Source: Peptococcaceae bacterium BICA1-8
Lineage (GTDB): Bacteria; Bacillota; Peptococcia; Peptococcales; BICA1-8
Reading direction: 5' to 3'
NCBI GenBank assembly: GCA_000802045.1
Contig: JUEF01000116.1
Coordinates: forward strand, 1 to 32,669
DNA: 32,669 nt
Below, piece after piece: positions 1 to 6,566 of this stretch. A program made the translations under genes and the position numbers. Below the pieces are notes generated by a model. It searched no databases. It was not told the origin of the DNA and saw nothing but the letters and a program-made list of their open reading frames with translations. The number at the start of each line of letters is the position of its first letter. Position 1 is the stretch's first letter.

Positions 1-449
1 TAATGAAGGGGCTGCCTCTAGCTTATAATAAGGACATGCAGGAGGATAAGGAAGGTTTATTTGATAGTGTAGATACCTTGAAGAAATGCTTGCTGGTATT
101 TACCCCTATGCTGGCAACTATGAAGATTAACAAAGATAAAATGCTCAATGCCTCTAAAGGTGGCTTTACCAATGCTACAGATTTAGCTGATTATCTGGTG
201 AAAAAGGGGATGCCCTTTAGGGATGCCCATGAGGTAGTAGGTAAGCTGGTTGCATATTGCTTAAGTAATAATAAAAGTTTGGATGACCTGTCAATAGAGG
301 AGTTTCAAGGCTTTAGCCCATTAATTGCAGAAGATGTTTATGAAGAGATATCAGTATTCACCTGTGTGGAAAAGAGAAATATTCCGGGAGGTCCGGCAGC
401 GGAACAGGTGAAAGCTGCCATTGAAGCAGGGTGGAAAGTAATAAAATAA
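1..449 (+). CDS. argH: argininosuccinate lyase, C-terminal part (cut by window edge)
   Basis: This is the final 148 or so codons of argininosuccinate lyase, the last enzyme of arginine biosynthesis, which splits argininosuccinate into arginine and fumarate in the cytoplasm. The frame is open to the window edge, and the first visible residues (MKGLPLAYNKDMQEDKE) match the conserved stretch that follows the catalytic loop in the ArgH/fumarase superfamily. Further on come the family's ATDLADYLV and PFRDAHEVVG segments, and the protein ends in the usual short helix (AAEQVKAAIEAGWKVIK). The first ATG in the frame is internal, not a start. A terminator follows directly. The gene is unrelated to the matrix locus downstream. 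Identification is by recognised family motifs. Confidence 0.95.
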   Translation, partial: MKGLPLAYNKDMQEDKEGLFDSVDTLKKCLLVFTPMLATMKINKDKMLNASKGGFTNATDLADYLVKKGMPFRDAHEVVGKLVAYCLSNNKSLDDLSIEEFQGFSPLIAEDVYEEISVFTCVEKRNIPGGPAAEQVKAAIEAGWKVIK

Positions 450-469
450 TGCAAGGTTAAGGTTAAAGT

Positions 470-516
470 CCAAAATAAGGTTTAGTATGCTTAATAGCAT
501 TCTGAACCTTATTTTT
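470..516 (+). terminator. intrinsic terminator after argH, part of a repeated element
   Basis: An imperfect hairpin has outer arms AATAAGGTT and AACCTTATT, an inner TATGCT/AGCATT pairing and a TAA-type loop, and is followed by a T-run. It lies about 20 bases after the argH stop. Almost the same sequence recurs at 23085-23136, so this is one copy of a dispersed terminator family. A short GGTTAAGGTTAA tract (about 455-466) sits between the stop codon and the hairpin. Confidence 0.8.
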
Positions 517-787
517 TATGCTATAAGATAAACTAATTGTCGTGGGTTTTTTAAAAAGTGATAGAAATTGTGACAACTAATTAGGTTGATAGTAGTTATT
601 AATTACTTTTGAAAGAAGTTTATACAATAATTTATTTGTATAAATGGAAAAATGTAGAATTAAAATGAATAATAATGGAAAATATATTGATATTGACATC
701 ATAAAATGACATATTTCCCATAATGAGGGATTTATACTTAGGTAGTAAGTGGACAATGGTGTTTTAAAACTGAAATTAATTTTTCCC
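517..787 (+). other. AT-rich promoter/leader region without a gene
   Basis: No convincing gene is visible between the argH terminator and the riboswitch. The stretch is very AT-rich and should hold the promoter of the matrix operon. A TTGACA is present at 693-698 and a TATACT at 733-738, but they are not spaced to pair with each other. A TGGACA at 750-755 has a weak -10 (GAAATT-like) about 17 bases later, which would start the RNA close to the riboswitch. None of these is good enough to call. A 70-codon minus-strand open frame here has no family features. Confidence 0.4.
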
Positions 788-856
788 AAGGGGGGCTATG
801 AAGTATGTTCTGTAACTGGGCGCCTAGAACATACCGAGTCAGTGGTGCAACCGACC
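788..856 (+). promoter_or_regulatory. cyclic-di-GMP-II riboswitch aptamer
   Basis: The conserved core of the class II cyclic-di-GMP riboswitch is recognisable: ACTGGGCGCC at 815-824, then GAGTCAGTGGTGCAACCGAC at 836-855, very close to the Clostridium acetobutylicum aptamer (AUUGGGCAC ... GAGUUAGUAGUGCAACCGACC). The required folding is also visible. A perfect 9-bp helix forms between 803-811 (GTATGTTCT) and 826-834 (AGAACATAC), and the pseudoknot GCGCC (820-824) pairs with GGTGC (844-848). A short P1 can form between the G-run near 790-794 and CCC at 855-857. The element directly precedes the SLH surface-protein gene and overlaps a terminator. The family assignment rests on recalled consensus, not on a covariance search. 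Confidence 0.9.
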
Positions 857-890
857 CGATCAGTGTACTTTTGATCGGGAATTTTATTTT
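855..890 (+). terminator. riboswitch expression platform: intrinsic terminator
   Basis: The arms CCCGATCA and TGATCGGG enclose a loop of about nine bases and are followed by AATTTTATTTTT. The 5' arm begins with the same CCC (855-857) that can close the aptamer's P1 helix. Ligand binding, by holding P1, should therefore disfavour the terminator and turn expression on, as reported for several clostridial class II switches. The hairpin is seen in the sequence; the ON direction is inferred from this three-base overlap. Confidence 0.82.
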
Positions 891-924
891 TACCAAATCT
901 TAAATAAAGAGGGTGATTAAAATC

Positions 925-2073
925 TTGAAAAGATGGAAAAAAAGGGTTCTAATAATTCTAATGATGCTGGTCATAGTGGGTTTTATAGGCAGTTTGAGTA
1001 CAGCAGCCTTCGCAGCACCTCCGACGGATACCTCAATTGACATTAACGGGAGCAAACATTTTACTGCCCCGCTTGTTCTGAAAAGTACGATGGATGTTAA
1101 GGGTGTACCTACATCCTTCGACAATGCTGCATGGTTTCCCGGCCTTATCAAATCAGGTACTGTTCGTATTCAGAACAGCTCTTTTTACAAAGTAAAGATC
1201 AGTAGTATAGCTTTACAAGTAGACGGTATTGCTGATGTAGTCAAGAAGGATGATTTTTCTAATAACATGAATTTTAAAATTATACAAGGGGATTATCCTA
1301 ATTTTACCAACGCCGCAATTTATAATAATACATTTAGCGGGATTATTGGAGGAAAAAGTGTAGACATAGTGATTGATAGGCTTGGGTATGTAGATTTTGA
1401 ATATACGGTGGCTATGGCTATTGGTACGCCGAATACATTACAGGGTCTAAATAATATAGACATCTCTTTGGTCTTTAATTCCAGTGAGATTCCTGCTCCT
1501 TCATCAGGCGGAGGAACAACAATTACTACTACTTATCTAATCTCTGATATGCCGCCCAGCCATTGGGCCTATCAATGTGTACAAACACTACTAAAGAATA
1601 AAACCATTGAGTTGGAACCGGATAATAAAATCAGACCCGAGGAGAGTATTACTAGAGCAGAAGTGGCAGTATTGTTGGCCAAGGCGCTAGGTTTAGAACC
1701 TGTAGACAAACTTTTCTCCGGTTTCATGGATCTTGGTTCAATATCCGATGAAGTTAAAGGCTATATCATTGCCGTTTCCGAAGCAGGTATTTTTCATGGT
1801 TATCCAGGCTGGCGCTTTAAACCTAATGACTATATTTCAAGAGAAGAATTGGCCTGTGTTTTAGTGAGGGCCTTTGAGAAAAAGCTTACTTTAGACATCA
1901 CTCTTGGTTACATCGACAAAGACCAAATTTCTGATTGGGCATTAAATGACGTAAAAGCTGCCATTCAGCACAAACTCATGGGAGGATATCCTGATAATAC
2001 TTTTGGACCTAAGAAATTTATGACAAGAGCAGAAGCATTTAGTATAATCTGCAGAACCCAGGCAGAAAAGTAA
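925..2073 (+). CDS. SLH-domain surface protein with a possible TasA-like beta domain
   Basis: This is an exported protein of 382 residues. A lysine/arginine start and hydrophobic stretch end in STAAFA|APP, giving a signal peptide of about 30 residues. A beta-rich domain (about 35-195) includes FPGLIKSGTVRIQNSS, which resembles the 'NLxPGxK...xxxNxG' strand pair of TasA-type proteins. A Ser/Gly/Thr linker (PSSGGGTTITTT) follows, then three S-layer homology repeats (about 204-258, 265-320 and 330-380), with ITRAEVAVLLAKAL, ISREELACVLVRAF and MTRAEAFSIICR as their signature helices. SLH repeats bind pyruvylated secondary cell-wall polymers, so the protein should be held on the cell surface. The TTG at 925 is preferred because GAGGGTGA lies 8 bases upstream; a GTG at 913 is the longer alternative. 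It is the first gene behind the c-di-GMP riboswitch. The TasA-like reading of the middle domain is an inference. Confidence 0.88.
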   Translation: MKRWKKRVLIILMMLVIVGFIGSLSTAAFAAPPTDTSIDINGSKHFTAPLVLKSTMDVKGVPTSFDNAAWFPGLIKSGTVRIQNSSFYKVKISSIALQVDGIADVVKKDDFSNNMNFKIIQGDYPNFTNAAIYNNTFSGIIGGKSVDIVIDRLGYVDFEYTVAMAIGTPNTLQGLNNIDISLVFNSSEIPAPSSGGGTTITTTYLISDMPPSHWAYQCVQTLLKNKTIELEPDNKIRPEESITRAEVAVLLAKALGLEPVDKLFSGFMDLGSISDEVKGYIIAVSEAGIFHGYPGWRFKPNDYISREELACVLVRAFEKKLTLDITLGYIDKDQISDWALNDVKAAIQHKLMGGYPDNTFGPKKFMTRAEAFSIICRTQAEK

Positions 2074-2195
2074 CTAGGCAAATAAATAATTAATATTTTT
2101 TTGATCTGCTCATGTAAATAAATGCATTATAAGTAAAAAAATACATAGAATTGTTCATTGAATTTTATAAAAAACTCGGTAAGGAGTTGATGCCC

Positions 2196-2672
2196 GTGTC
2201 AGGAGTGGCAAAGAAAAAAGGCCAAAGGAAAAAGTTTACAATCTTATTATCTCTTGTTATCCTTGTTTCCCTAAGCATCATGGGAATAAGTTACTCCTAC
2301 CTATCAGATGATTTAAAACTGGAAGTAACTTGTGATTCGGGAGAATTAGAAGCCCAGGTACAGTTGGTTCCTGGTTCGAATTGGCTGAGTGATGGTACAA
2401 ATCTTAGTTTGAATGTTGTTAATGTGATTACTGGAACTAAATATCCTGCATCTTTTATTATTACAAACACAGGTTCTATACCTATTGAGTATCGTAAGAT
2501 TCTGGAAAATGACCCCAATACCATCTTAACAAAGTTTACAGTACCAGGAAATTGGACGCCATTAGGCAGCGGTAAGAATAGCATTATTTATGAGATTGAG
2601 GCTACAGCTCCTATGGTTGCAGGTCCTTATAGCTTCACCTATAAGATAGAAACCAGACAGTGGATTCCATAA
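2196..2672 (+). CDS. TasA/camelysin-like secreted matrix protein (small paralogue)
   Basis: A secreted protein of about 158 residues with a SipW-type signal peptide: basic start (KKKGQRKK), hydrophobic core, then GISYSYLSDDLKLEV. The mature part carries hallmarks of the TasA/camelysin beta-sandwich, namely a 'GTKYPASFIITNTGSIPIEY' strand pair and a last strand ending in YKIETRQW. The B. subtilis TasA fold also ends near QWN, and the next gene here ends in TTYRQWNI. It is probably a minor or capping subunit of the same surface fibre. The GTG at 2196 has AAGGAG 9 bases upstream. An ATG at 2190 sits only 3 bases from that site, and an upstream TTG at 2151 has no good ribosome site. The fold is recognised from motifs; the fibre role is inferred. 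Confidence 0.8.
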   Translation: MSGVAKKKGQRKKFTILLSLVILVSLSIMGISYSYLSDDLKLEVTCDSGELEAQVQLVPGSNWLSDGTNLSLNVVNVITGTKYPASFIITNTGSIPIEYRKILENDPNTILTKFTVPGNWTPLGSGKNSIIYEIEATAPMVAGPYSFTYKIETRQWIP

Positions 2673-2870
2673 AAGTTATTTCGTTTAGAAGGAGTTATGG
2701 CTTCTCTTGAGAGCATTTTAATTAAACTTAGTTAATTTATCTCACTTTTTTTGGTGCATTTCTGATAATTAAGACTTACTAAGGCATCACTAGGTTCACC
2801 AGCTACCAATCTTAAAAGTGGGACTATATCTCTTATGTATTATTTAGGAGGTGATTAAAGAAAGCTACAT

Positions 2871-2921
2871 ATGGATTTTATTTCTAAAAAACCAAAAATT
2901 GAAGGGAGTTTTGTAAAATGA
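2871..2921 (+). CDS. possible 16-residue leader peptide overlapping the TasA-like gene
   Basis: A short frame (MDFISKKPKIEGSFVK) ends in TGA inside the ATGA that starts the next gene, an arrangement typical of translational coupling. A very strong AGGAGGTGAT lies at 2846-2855, but 15 bases is far from this ATG. The main gene has its own GAAGGGAG site. This may be chance; the remaining intergenic DNA (2673-2870) holds no recognisable riboswitch or terminator. Confidence 0.2.
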   Translation: MDFISKKPKIEGSFVK

Positions 2922-3655
2922 AAAAAGTAAAAGTATTGGCTATTACTATGGTAATGGCACTCATGGTCATGGGCATGGGTTATGCCTATTGGTCAGATGA
3001 CACTCAACTTGTAGCCACAGTAGACGCTGGGGAATTTGACGTTCAGTTTTTAGAAAACTTAGTTGGAGAAACTATTTTTGAAGTAGAATGGGATCTTGCA
3101 AACACTTTTAGTGGTCAGCAAGTTGCCCATGATGAGGCAAATTTCACAATAACAACCGAGGATATAACACTTGACGCCAATGACAAAGCTACTGTTACAT
3201 TTGACAACCTATACCCAGGTGCAAAAGGGAATTTGTATTATAAAGTAGCAAACTTCGGTACTATTCCTGCGGAAATTGAAGCTTTAACAGTTGCCGCTTC
3301 CGCCAATGGAGCACCTGCAGATTTCTCCGACCACTTCTATGCAGGACTTGAATATAGTGTGGATGGAGTAAACTATACAAACGTTAGTGGAGCTGTTGGC
3401 ACCATGGTCCAAGTTGATACATTATCAGCAGATATTTTAGCCCATGCTGCATTATTTGGAGTACAATTGGATGCTCATGATTATAGTGTTAACGTTGCTA
3501 CCCGTGCCGAAGCAAACGAAAATCCTTTATACTTTAGAATACCATTTGAACTTAAAGATGACCTCGGTGGTGTAGATCAAATTGGCGCCGAAGAATTCGA
3601 AAACGGGAGTATTTTACTTACAGTTAACACCACTTACAGACAGTGGAATATTTAA
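2918..3655 (+). CDS. TasA-like major matrix/fibre protein
   Basis: A secreted protein of 245 residues, close to TasA length. Its signal peptide is of SipW-dependent type: MKKVKVLAITMVMALMVMG followed by MGYAYWSDDTQLVATVDAGE, where the small-aromatic-small/aromatic-S-D pattern marks the cleavage region. The mature domain has the family's NLYPGAKGNLYYKVANFG strand pair (compare TasA NLKPGDK...FQFENNGS) and finishes with VNTTYRQWNI (compare TasA ATQWN). It is acidic and lacks cysteine, as expected of a fibre subunit. GAAGGGAG provides the ribosome site. A 14-bp hairpin directly follows, and the signal peptidase predicted to process it is two genes downstream. Homology to TasA/camelysin is by motif; polymerisation into fibres is inferred from the family. 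Confidence 0.85.
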   Translation: MKKVKVLAITMVMALMVMGMGYAYWSDDTQLVATVDAGEFDVQFLENLVGETIFEVEWDLANTFSGQQVAHDEANFTITTEDITLDANDKATVTFDNLYPGAKGNLYYKVANFGTIPAEIEALTVAASANGAPADFSDHFYAGLEYSVDGVNYTNVSGAVGTMVQVDTLSADILAHAALFGVQLDAHDYSVNVATRAEANENPLYFRIPFELKDDLGGVDQIGAEEFENGSILLTVNTTYRQWNI

Positions 3656-3670
3656 TTAGGTAATTTAATA

Positions 3671-3701
3671 AAGAGCAGGATTTTTGTAAAATCCTGCTCT
3701 T
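3671..3701 (+). terminator. strong 14-bp intercistronic hairpin (attenuator or 3'-end stabiliser)
   Basis: AAGAGCAGGATTTT and AAAATCCTGCTCTT form a perfect 14-bp stem around a TGT loop, 15 bases after the TasA-like gene. It is followed by TCCAAC, not a T-run, so full termination is doubtful. The likely role is to protect the 3' end of the abundant upstream message or to reduce read-through into the peptidase gene. Confidence 0.65.
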
Positions 3702-3731
3702 TCCAACAAACAAGAAAAGGAGGTCAATATT

Positions 3732-3857
3732 ATGAAAAAACGGCTTCTCATTATAGCTTTACTGCTTATTACAGTAATTTGTTTATCTGTTCTCCCAGGG
3801 GTATATGCCGCATGGGAACAGAGCCTTCCAGTTTCCGGGTCAATAACTGTACTGTAA
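3732..3857 (+). CDS. 41-residue secreted peptide, possible TapA/TasA N-strand mimic
   Basis: A short gene with an excellent ribosome site (AAGGAGGTC, 7 bases before ATG). It encodes a complete signal peptide (MKKRLLIIALLLITVICLSV, then a VYA|A cleavage site) and a mature part of only about 15 residues, AWEQSLPVSGSITVL. The mature sequence resembles the first mature strand of SipW-dependent proteins (a pattern like AWxDxLxIxGTV). It lies between the TasA-like gene and the signal peptidase gene. In B. subtilis the short N-terminal region of TapA is reported to be enough to promote TasA fibre assembly, so this could be a minimal initiator. It could equally be a truncated remnant of a larger SipW substrate. 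The reading frame is certain; the function is a guess. Confidence 0.65.
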   Translation: MKKRLLIIALLLITVICLSVLPGVYAAWEQSLPVSGSITVL

Positions 3858-3911
3858 ATGGATGTACCCTAATTAGTTGAATTCTAAAAAAAGATGGAGG
3901 GGGTGTAACCA

Positions 3912-5120
3912 TTGGCAGTAAAAAGGAGTGCATTCTCAAGGTCAAAAGTAACTAAAAGCCTAATATTATTGGGAATGCTCTCTTTAATTTATCTTATTGA
4001 GTTTTTCCCAGTAATCAAGAAATTGTTGGGAAGCACTTTTCTTTTTAGCTACATTTTTATACCAGCACTTTGGCTAGTAGCTGCTTTTACTGCTTGGTAT
4101 TTTCCGCGTTCAAGACCTATTGCTCGTCGTAAGTATTTAAATATTCTTAATTTAACAGCCTTTGTTTGTGCACTTATTTTTATTATTCTGTTGGCAGCAG
4201 GAGGATTAATTGACGGATTTGGAAAAAGCCCCTATTCCTTTACCCCCCTAGGAATAGTATTTAATGCTATCATGTTTGGTTCAGCCCTTTTGGGAACCGA
4301 GCTTATCCGTGCCAATCTAATTAATAATCATGCTGTTAGACGACCGTTTTTTATAATAATAATAGTCAGTCTGATTTTAACTTTTATTGATATACCTTTT
4401 GCTAATTACTTAAAGTTGCAGAATCCTTTAGATGGAGTGAACTTAGCTGGAAACAGCCTTTTACCCGTTTTTTCTGAACAACTTATGGCTTCTTATCTTG
4501 CATATTTGGGAGGACCAGTTACTAGTCTAATTTACAAAGGTACCTTGGAGGTGTTTCGAAGATTTTGTCCTATATTGCCAAATCTGGGCTGGATTACTAA
4601 GACTTTAATAGGTACATTTATTCCATTCTTTAGTTTAATAATAGTTCAAAATATATATTTATATGAGTCTAGAGAAGTTAAGCGAATAGGTAGAAAGAAA
4701 GAAGGTACTCTAGGCTGGATAATAACAAGTGTTTTAGCGGTAATTATTGTTTGGTTTGCAGTGGGATTATTCCCCATATATCCTCAGATAATTGCAACTG
4801 GAAGTATGGAGCCTAAAATTATGCCTGGTGATGTCATTTTAGTCAAAAAGATACAGGAGCAGGAGGTTAATGTTGGAGATATTATTAATTTCCATCTTGA
4901 ACAAGTATCCGTAACTCATCGGATAGTTGCTATAGAGAATCAAAAAGGTGGAAAAAGGCTCTTTCGAACTAAAGGAGATAATAACTCCTCTGTAGATTCT
5001 CAGTTGGTAGATCCCCAGCAAATAAAAGGAAAGGTTTTCCAGGTTATTCCTAAAATCGGCTGGCCAACTCTATACCTGCGTAGCAGAGGAGATCCAGATA
5101 CAGCAAATGTAGAGATATGA
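3912..5120 (+). CDS. SipW-type signal peptidase I with multi-membrane N-terminal half
   Basis: A 402-residue membrane protein. The C-terminal third is a signal peptidase of the SipW/eukaryotic-ER type: the serine box ATGSMEPKIMPGD (Ser298), then VSVTHRIV, where His336 replaces the lysine general base of classical bacterial enzymes, and KGDNNSSVD with Asp356 and Asp362. The first 285 residues hold about seven hydrophobic helices (roughly 15-35, 43-64, 76-98, 110-132, 145-165, 230-250 and 268-290) with no counterpart in the 190-residue B. subtilis SipW. It starts with TTG behind GGAGGGGGTG. Its genomic position and type predict that it cleaves the two TasA-like precursors and perhaps the 41-residue peptide. 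The stop overlaps the following frame, so the next gene is probably co-translated. The function of the membrane half is unknown. Confidence 0.88.
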   Translation: MAVKRSAFSRSKVTKSLILLGMLSLIYLIEFFPVIKKLLGSTFLFSYIFIPALWLVAAFTAWYFPRSRPIARRKYLNILNLTAFVCALIFIILLAAGGLIDGFGKSPYSFTPLGIVFNAIMFGSALLGTELIRANLINNHAVRRPFFIIIIVSLILTFIDIPFANYLKLQNPLDGVNLAGNSLLPVFSEQLMASYLAYLGGPVTSLIYKGTLEVFRRFCPILPNLGWITKTLIGTFIPFFSLIIVQNIYLYESREVKRIGRKKEGTLGWIITSVLAVIIVWFAVGLFPIYPQIIATGSMEPKIMPGDVILVKKIQEQEVNVGDIINFHLEQVSVTHRIVAIENQKGGKRLFRTKGDNNSSVDSQLVDPQQIKGKVFQVIPKIGWPTLYLRSRGDPDTANVEI

Positions 5121-5140
5121 AAAGTGTGGAGAGTGAGATC

Positions 5141-6271
5141 ATGCTCAAAAATTTTAGGTTAAAATGGTTCAAGATTAATGGAATTAAGTTTAAAATAGGG
5201 AAAAGGTTGCGTTATGCTCTAATGGTTGTCCTATCCTTTTTTTCTGTTTTAATGCTTGTATTATTATACTTGAATTGGACAAGCCCCGGTACAGTTGAGG
5301 AAAAGGTTCCATTATACACCTATAATCATAAAGCTAAAGTAGATTATAGAGTTAACTTAAATCCTAATCCTATAACATCAGAGGAAAGCATGGGCGAGGG
5401 ACTTTATTATCTTACTCCCTTTGTCAAAAACATTGATACTAATTTCAATTATCAATTCCGTGGGGACAATGTTGCTGATATAAAAGGGGATTATGAGGTG
5501 ACTGCCTACATGCAAGGTATCCAGCGAGATTTGAAGTCTATTATTATAATCTGGAGCAAACCCTACCCCCTCTCAGCCAAGGAAAGCTTTATAGCCAAAG
5601 ACAAGGAGGTCCAGCTTAATAAAGAAATACCTATTGATCTGAAGGTTTATAATGATTTTGTTGCTGAGTTTCTTGAAGAATACAATATTGGAACTGAAGT
5701 TATTTTGAATGTATATTGGAATATCCAGATAGAAGCTCAAACAGACAATGGAAAAATAAACGAAGTACTCACTCCCAGTATAACTATTCCTTTAAATAGA
5801 AATTATTTCCAAATAGCTGAAGACCTCAGTAAATCCAGTGAAGGTGTCATTGAAAACACCGTAATTACAACCCTGCCTGTGGATGAGACTAAATTAACAG
5901 TTTATGGTGTGCTGGCATTTATATTTATAATAGGAATTATTTTAATTATCTTTAAAACTGAAAACACCATTGTCAACCCTGTTAAAAAACAGTGGAAAAA
6001 GATACACAAAGATCATGGTGAGCGGTTGGTCGCTTTGGAAAATGAATTATCTATCAACAGTGACTCTTTGCTTCATGTTAAGACCTTCGAGGATATAGTC
6101 AAGATTGCCGACGAATTAGGAAAACCCATTATGTATCGAGGCAATCTAGAGCACGATGAGGAACAGGTATTCTATGTACTCAATGAGCCCAGGATTTTCA
6201 CTTACCGTTTGGCACTTCTTCAGCAAAGCACATCTGAGCCAGAGACAATGGGGTCAGGTTTTACATTGTGA
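5141..6271 (+). CDS. DUF5305-family membrane protein, partner of the SipW-type peptidase
   Basis: A protein of about 376 residues with one N-terminal membrane helix (about 23-42), a large extracytoplasmic beta-rich region (PLYTYNHKAKVDYRVNL near the start, IPLNRNYFQI near its end), a second helix (GVLAFIFIIGIILIIF) and a cytoplasmic tail of about 100 residues. This matches the DUF5305 family, often seen beside SipW-type signal peptidases in archaea and Firmicutes. Its function is not established. The ATG at 5141 is favoured by GGAGAG 7 bases upstream; an ATG at 5117 overlapping the preceding stop is the alternative. The last residues (GSGFTL) and stop codon are supplied by a dispersed repeat (6250-6280), so the native C-terminus may have been replaced. 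Confidence 0.78.
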   Translation: MLKNFRLKWFKINGIKFKIGKRLRYALMVVLSFFSVLMLVLLYLNWTSPGTVEEKVPLYTYNHKAKVDYRVNLNPNPITSEESMGEGLYYLTPFVKNIDTNFNYQFRGDNVADIKGDYEVTAYMQGIQRDLKSIIIIWSKPYPLSAKESFIAKDKEVQLNKEIPIDLKVYNDFVAEFLEEYNIGTEVILNVYWNIQIEAQTDNGKINEVLTPSITIPLNRNYFQIAEDLSKSSEGVIENTVITTLPVDETKLTVYGVLAFIFIIGIILIIFKTENTIVNPVKKQWKKIHKDHGERLVALENELSINSDSLLHVKTFEDIVKIADELGKPIMYRGNLEHDEEQVFYVLNEPRIFTYRLALLQQSTSEPETMGSGFTL

Positions 6272-6280
6272 AAATGTTAG
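6250..6280 (+). repeat. dispersed GGGTCAGG/TTTACATTGTG element, copy 1
   Basis: GGGGTCAGGTTTTACATTG followed by TGAAAATGTTA. The same sequence recurs with few changes at 22532-22565 and 23161-23194. It contains an inverted repeat ACATT-GTGAA-AATGT. Here it encodes the end of the DUF5305-type protein. GGGTCAGG-type palindromic elements are reminiscent of those mobilised by IS200-like REP-associated transposases; no such gene is in the window. Confidence 0.75.
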
Positions 6281-6312
6281 GCAATAGAAGAAGGAAAGCG
6301 AAGCGAAACCTC

Positions 6313-6339
6313 AAAACTGGCCTAGCCAGTTTTTTTATT
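6313..6339 (+). terminator. intrinsic terminator closing the matrix-protein operon
   Basis: AAAACTGGC-CTA-GCCAGTTTT is followed by a T-run (TTTTATT). It lies 40 bases after the DUF5305-type gene and separates the matrix-protein module from the polysaccharide module. Confidence 0.88.
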
Positions 6340-6371
6340 GGCACTAATTCCTAACTTTGAATTAGTGCCAA
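6338..6371. terminator. second, perfect hairpin directly after the terminator
   Basis: TTGGCACTAATTC and GAATTAGTGCCAA form a 13-bp stem around an 8-base loop, back to back with the preceding terminator. It could reinforce termination in either direction or be a protein-binding dyad upstream of the polysaccharide cluster. Confidence 0.6.
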
Positions 6372-6401
6372 TTATATTCTGATTTAAAAACCACACATTA
6401 G

Positions 6402-6430
6402 TAGACATATTATAGACTTCAGAGCATAAT
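6402..6430 (+). promoter_or_regulatory. candidate promoter of the polysaccharide cluster
   Basis: TAGACA at 6402-6407 and CATAAT at 6425-6430 are separated by 17 bases, a plausible vegetative promoter just after the double hairpin and before the first sugar transferase gene. Each box matches four or five of six consensus bases. Confidence 0.35.
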
Positions 6431-6566
6431 ATTAAAATAGGAAATTTATGGAATATGGAAGTTGCTACTGATGTGCTTAAGCTTTCCGGTAGTGTTTATA
6501 TATAATTTCCGAATTGAAATAGACAAGCCTATTCTGAAGTTTATGCGGCATATGGAGGGTAAAGGA

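Noticed and set aside
2673..2870. Possible second c-di-GMP riboswitch before the TasA-like gene
   Set aside because: Neither the class I GEMM core nor the class II GTGCAACCGAC core is present, and no terminator hairpin with a T-run is visible.
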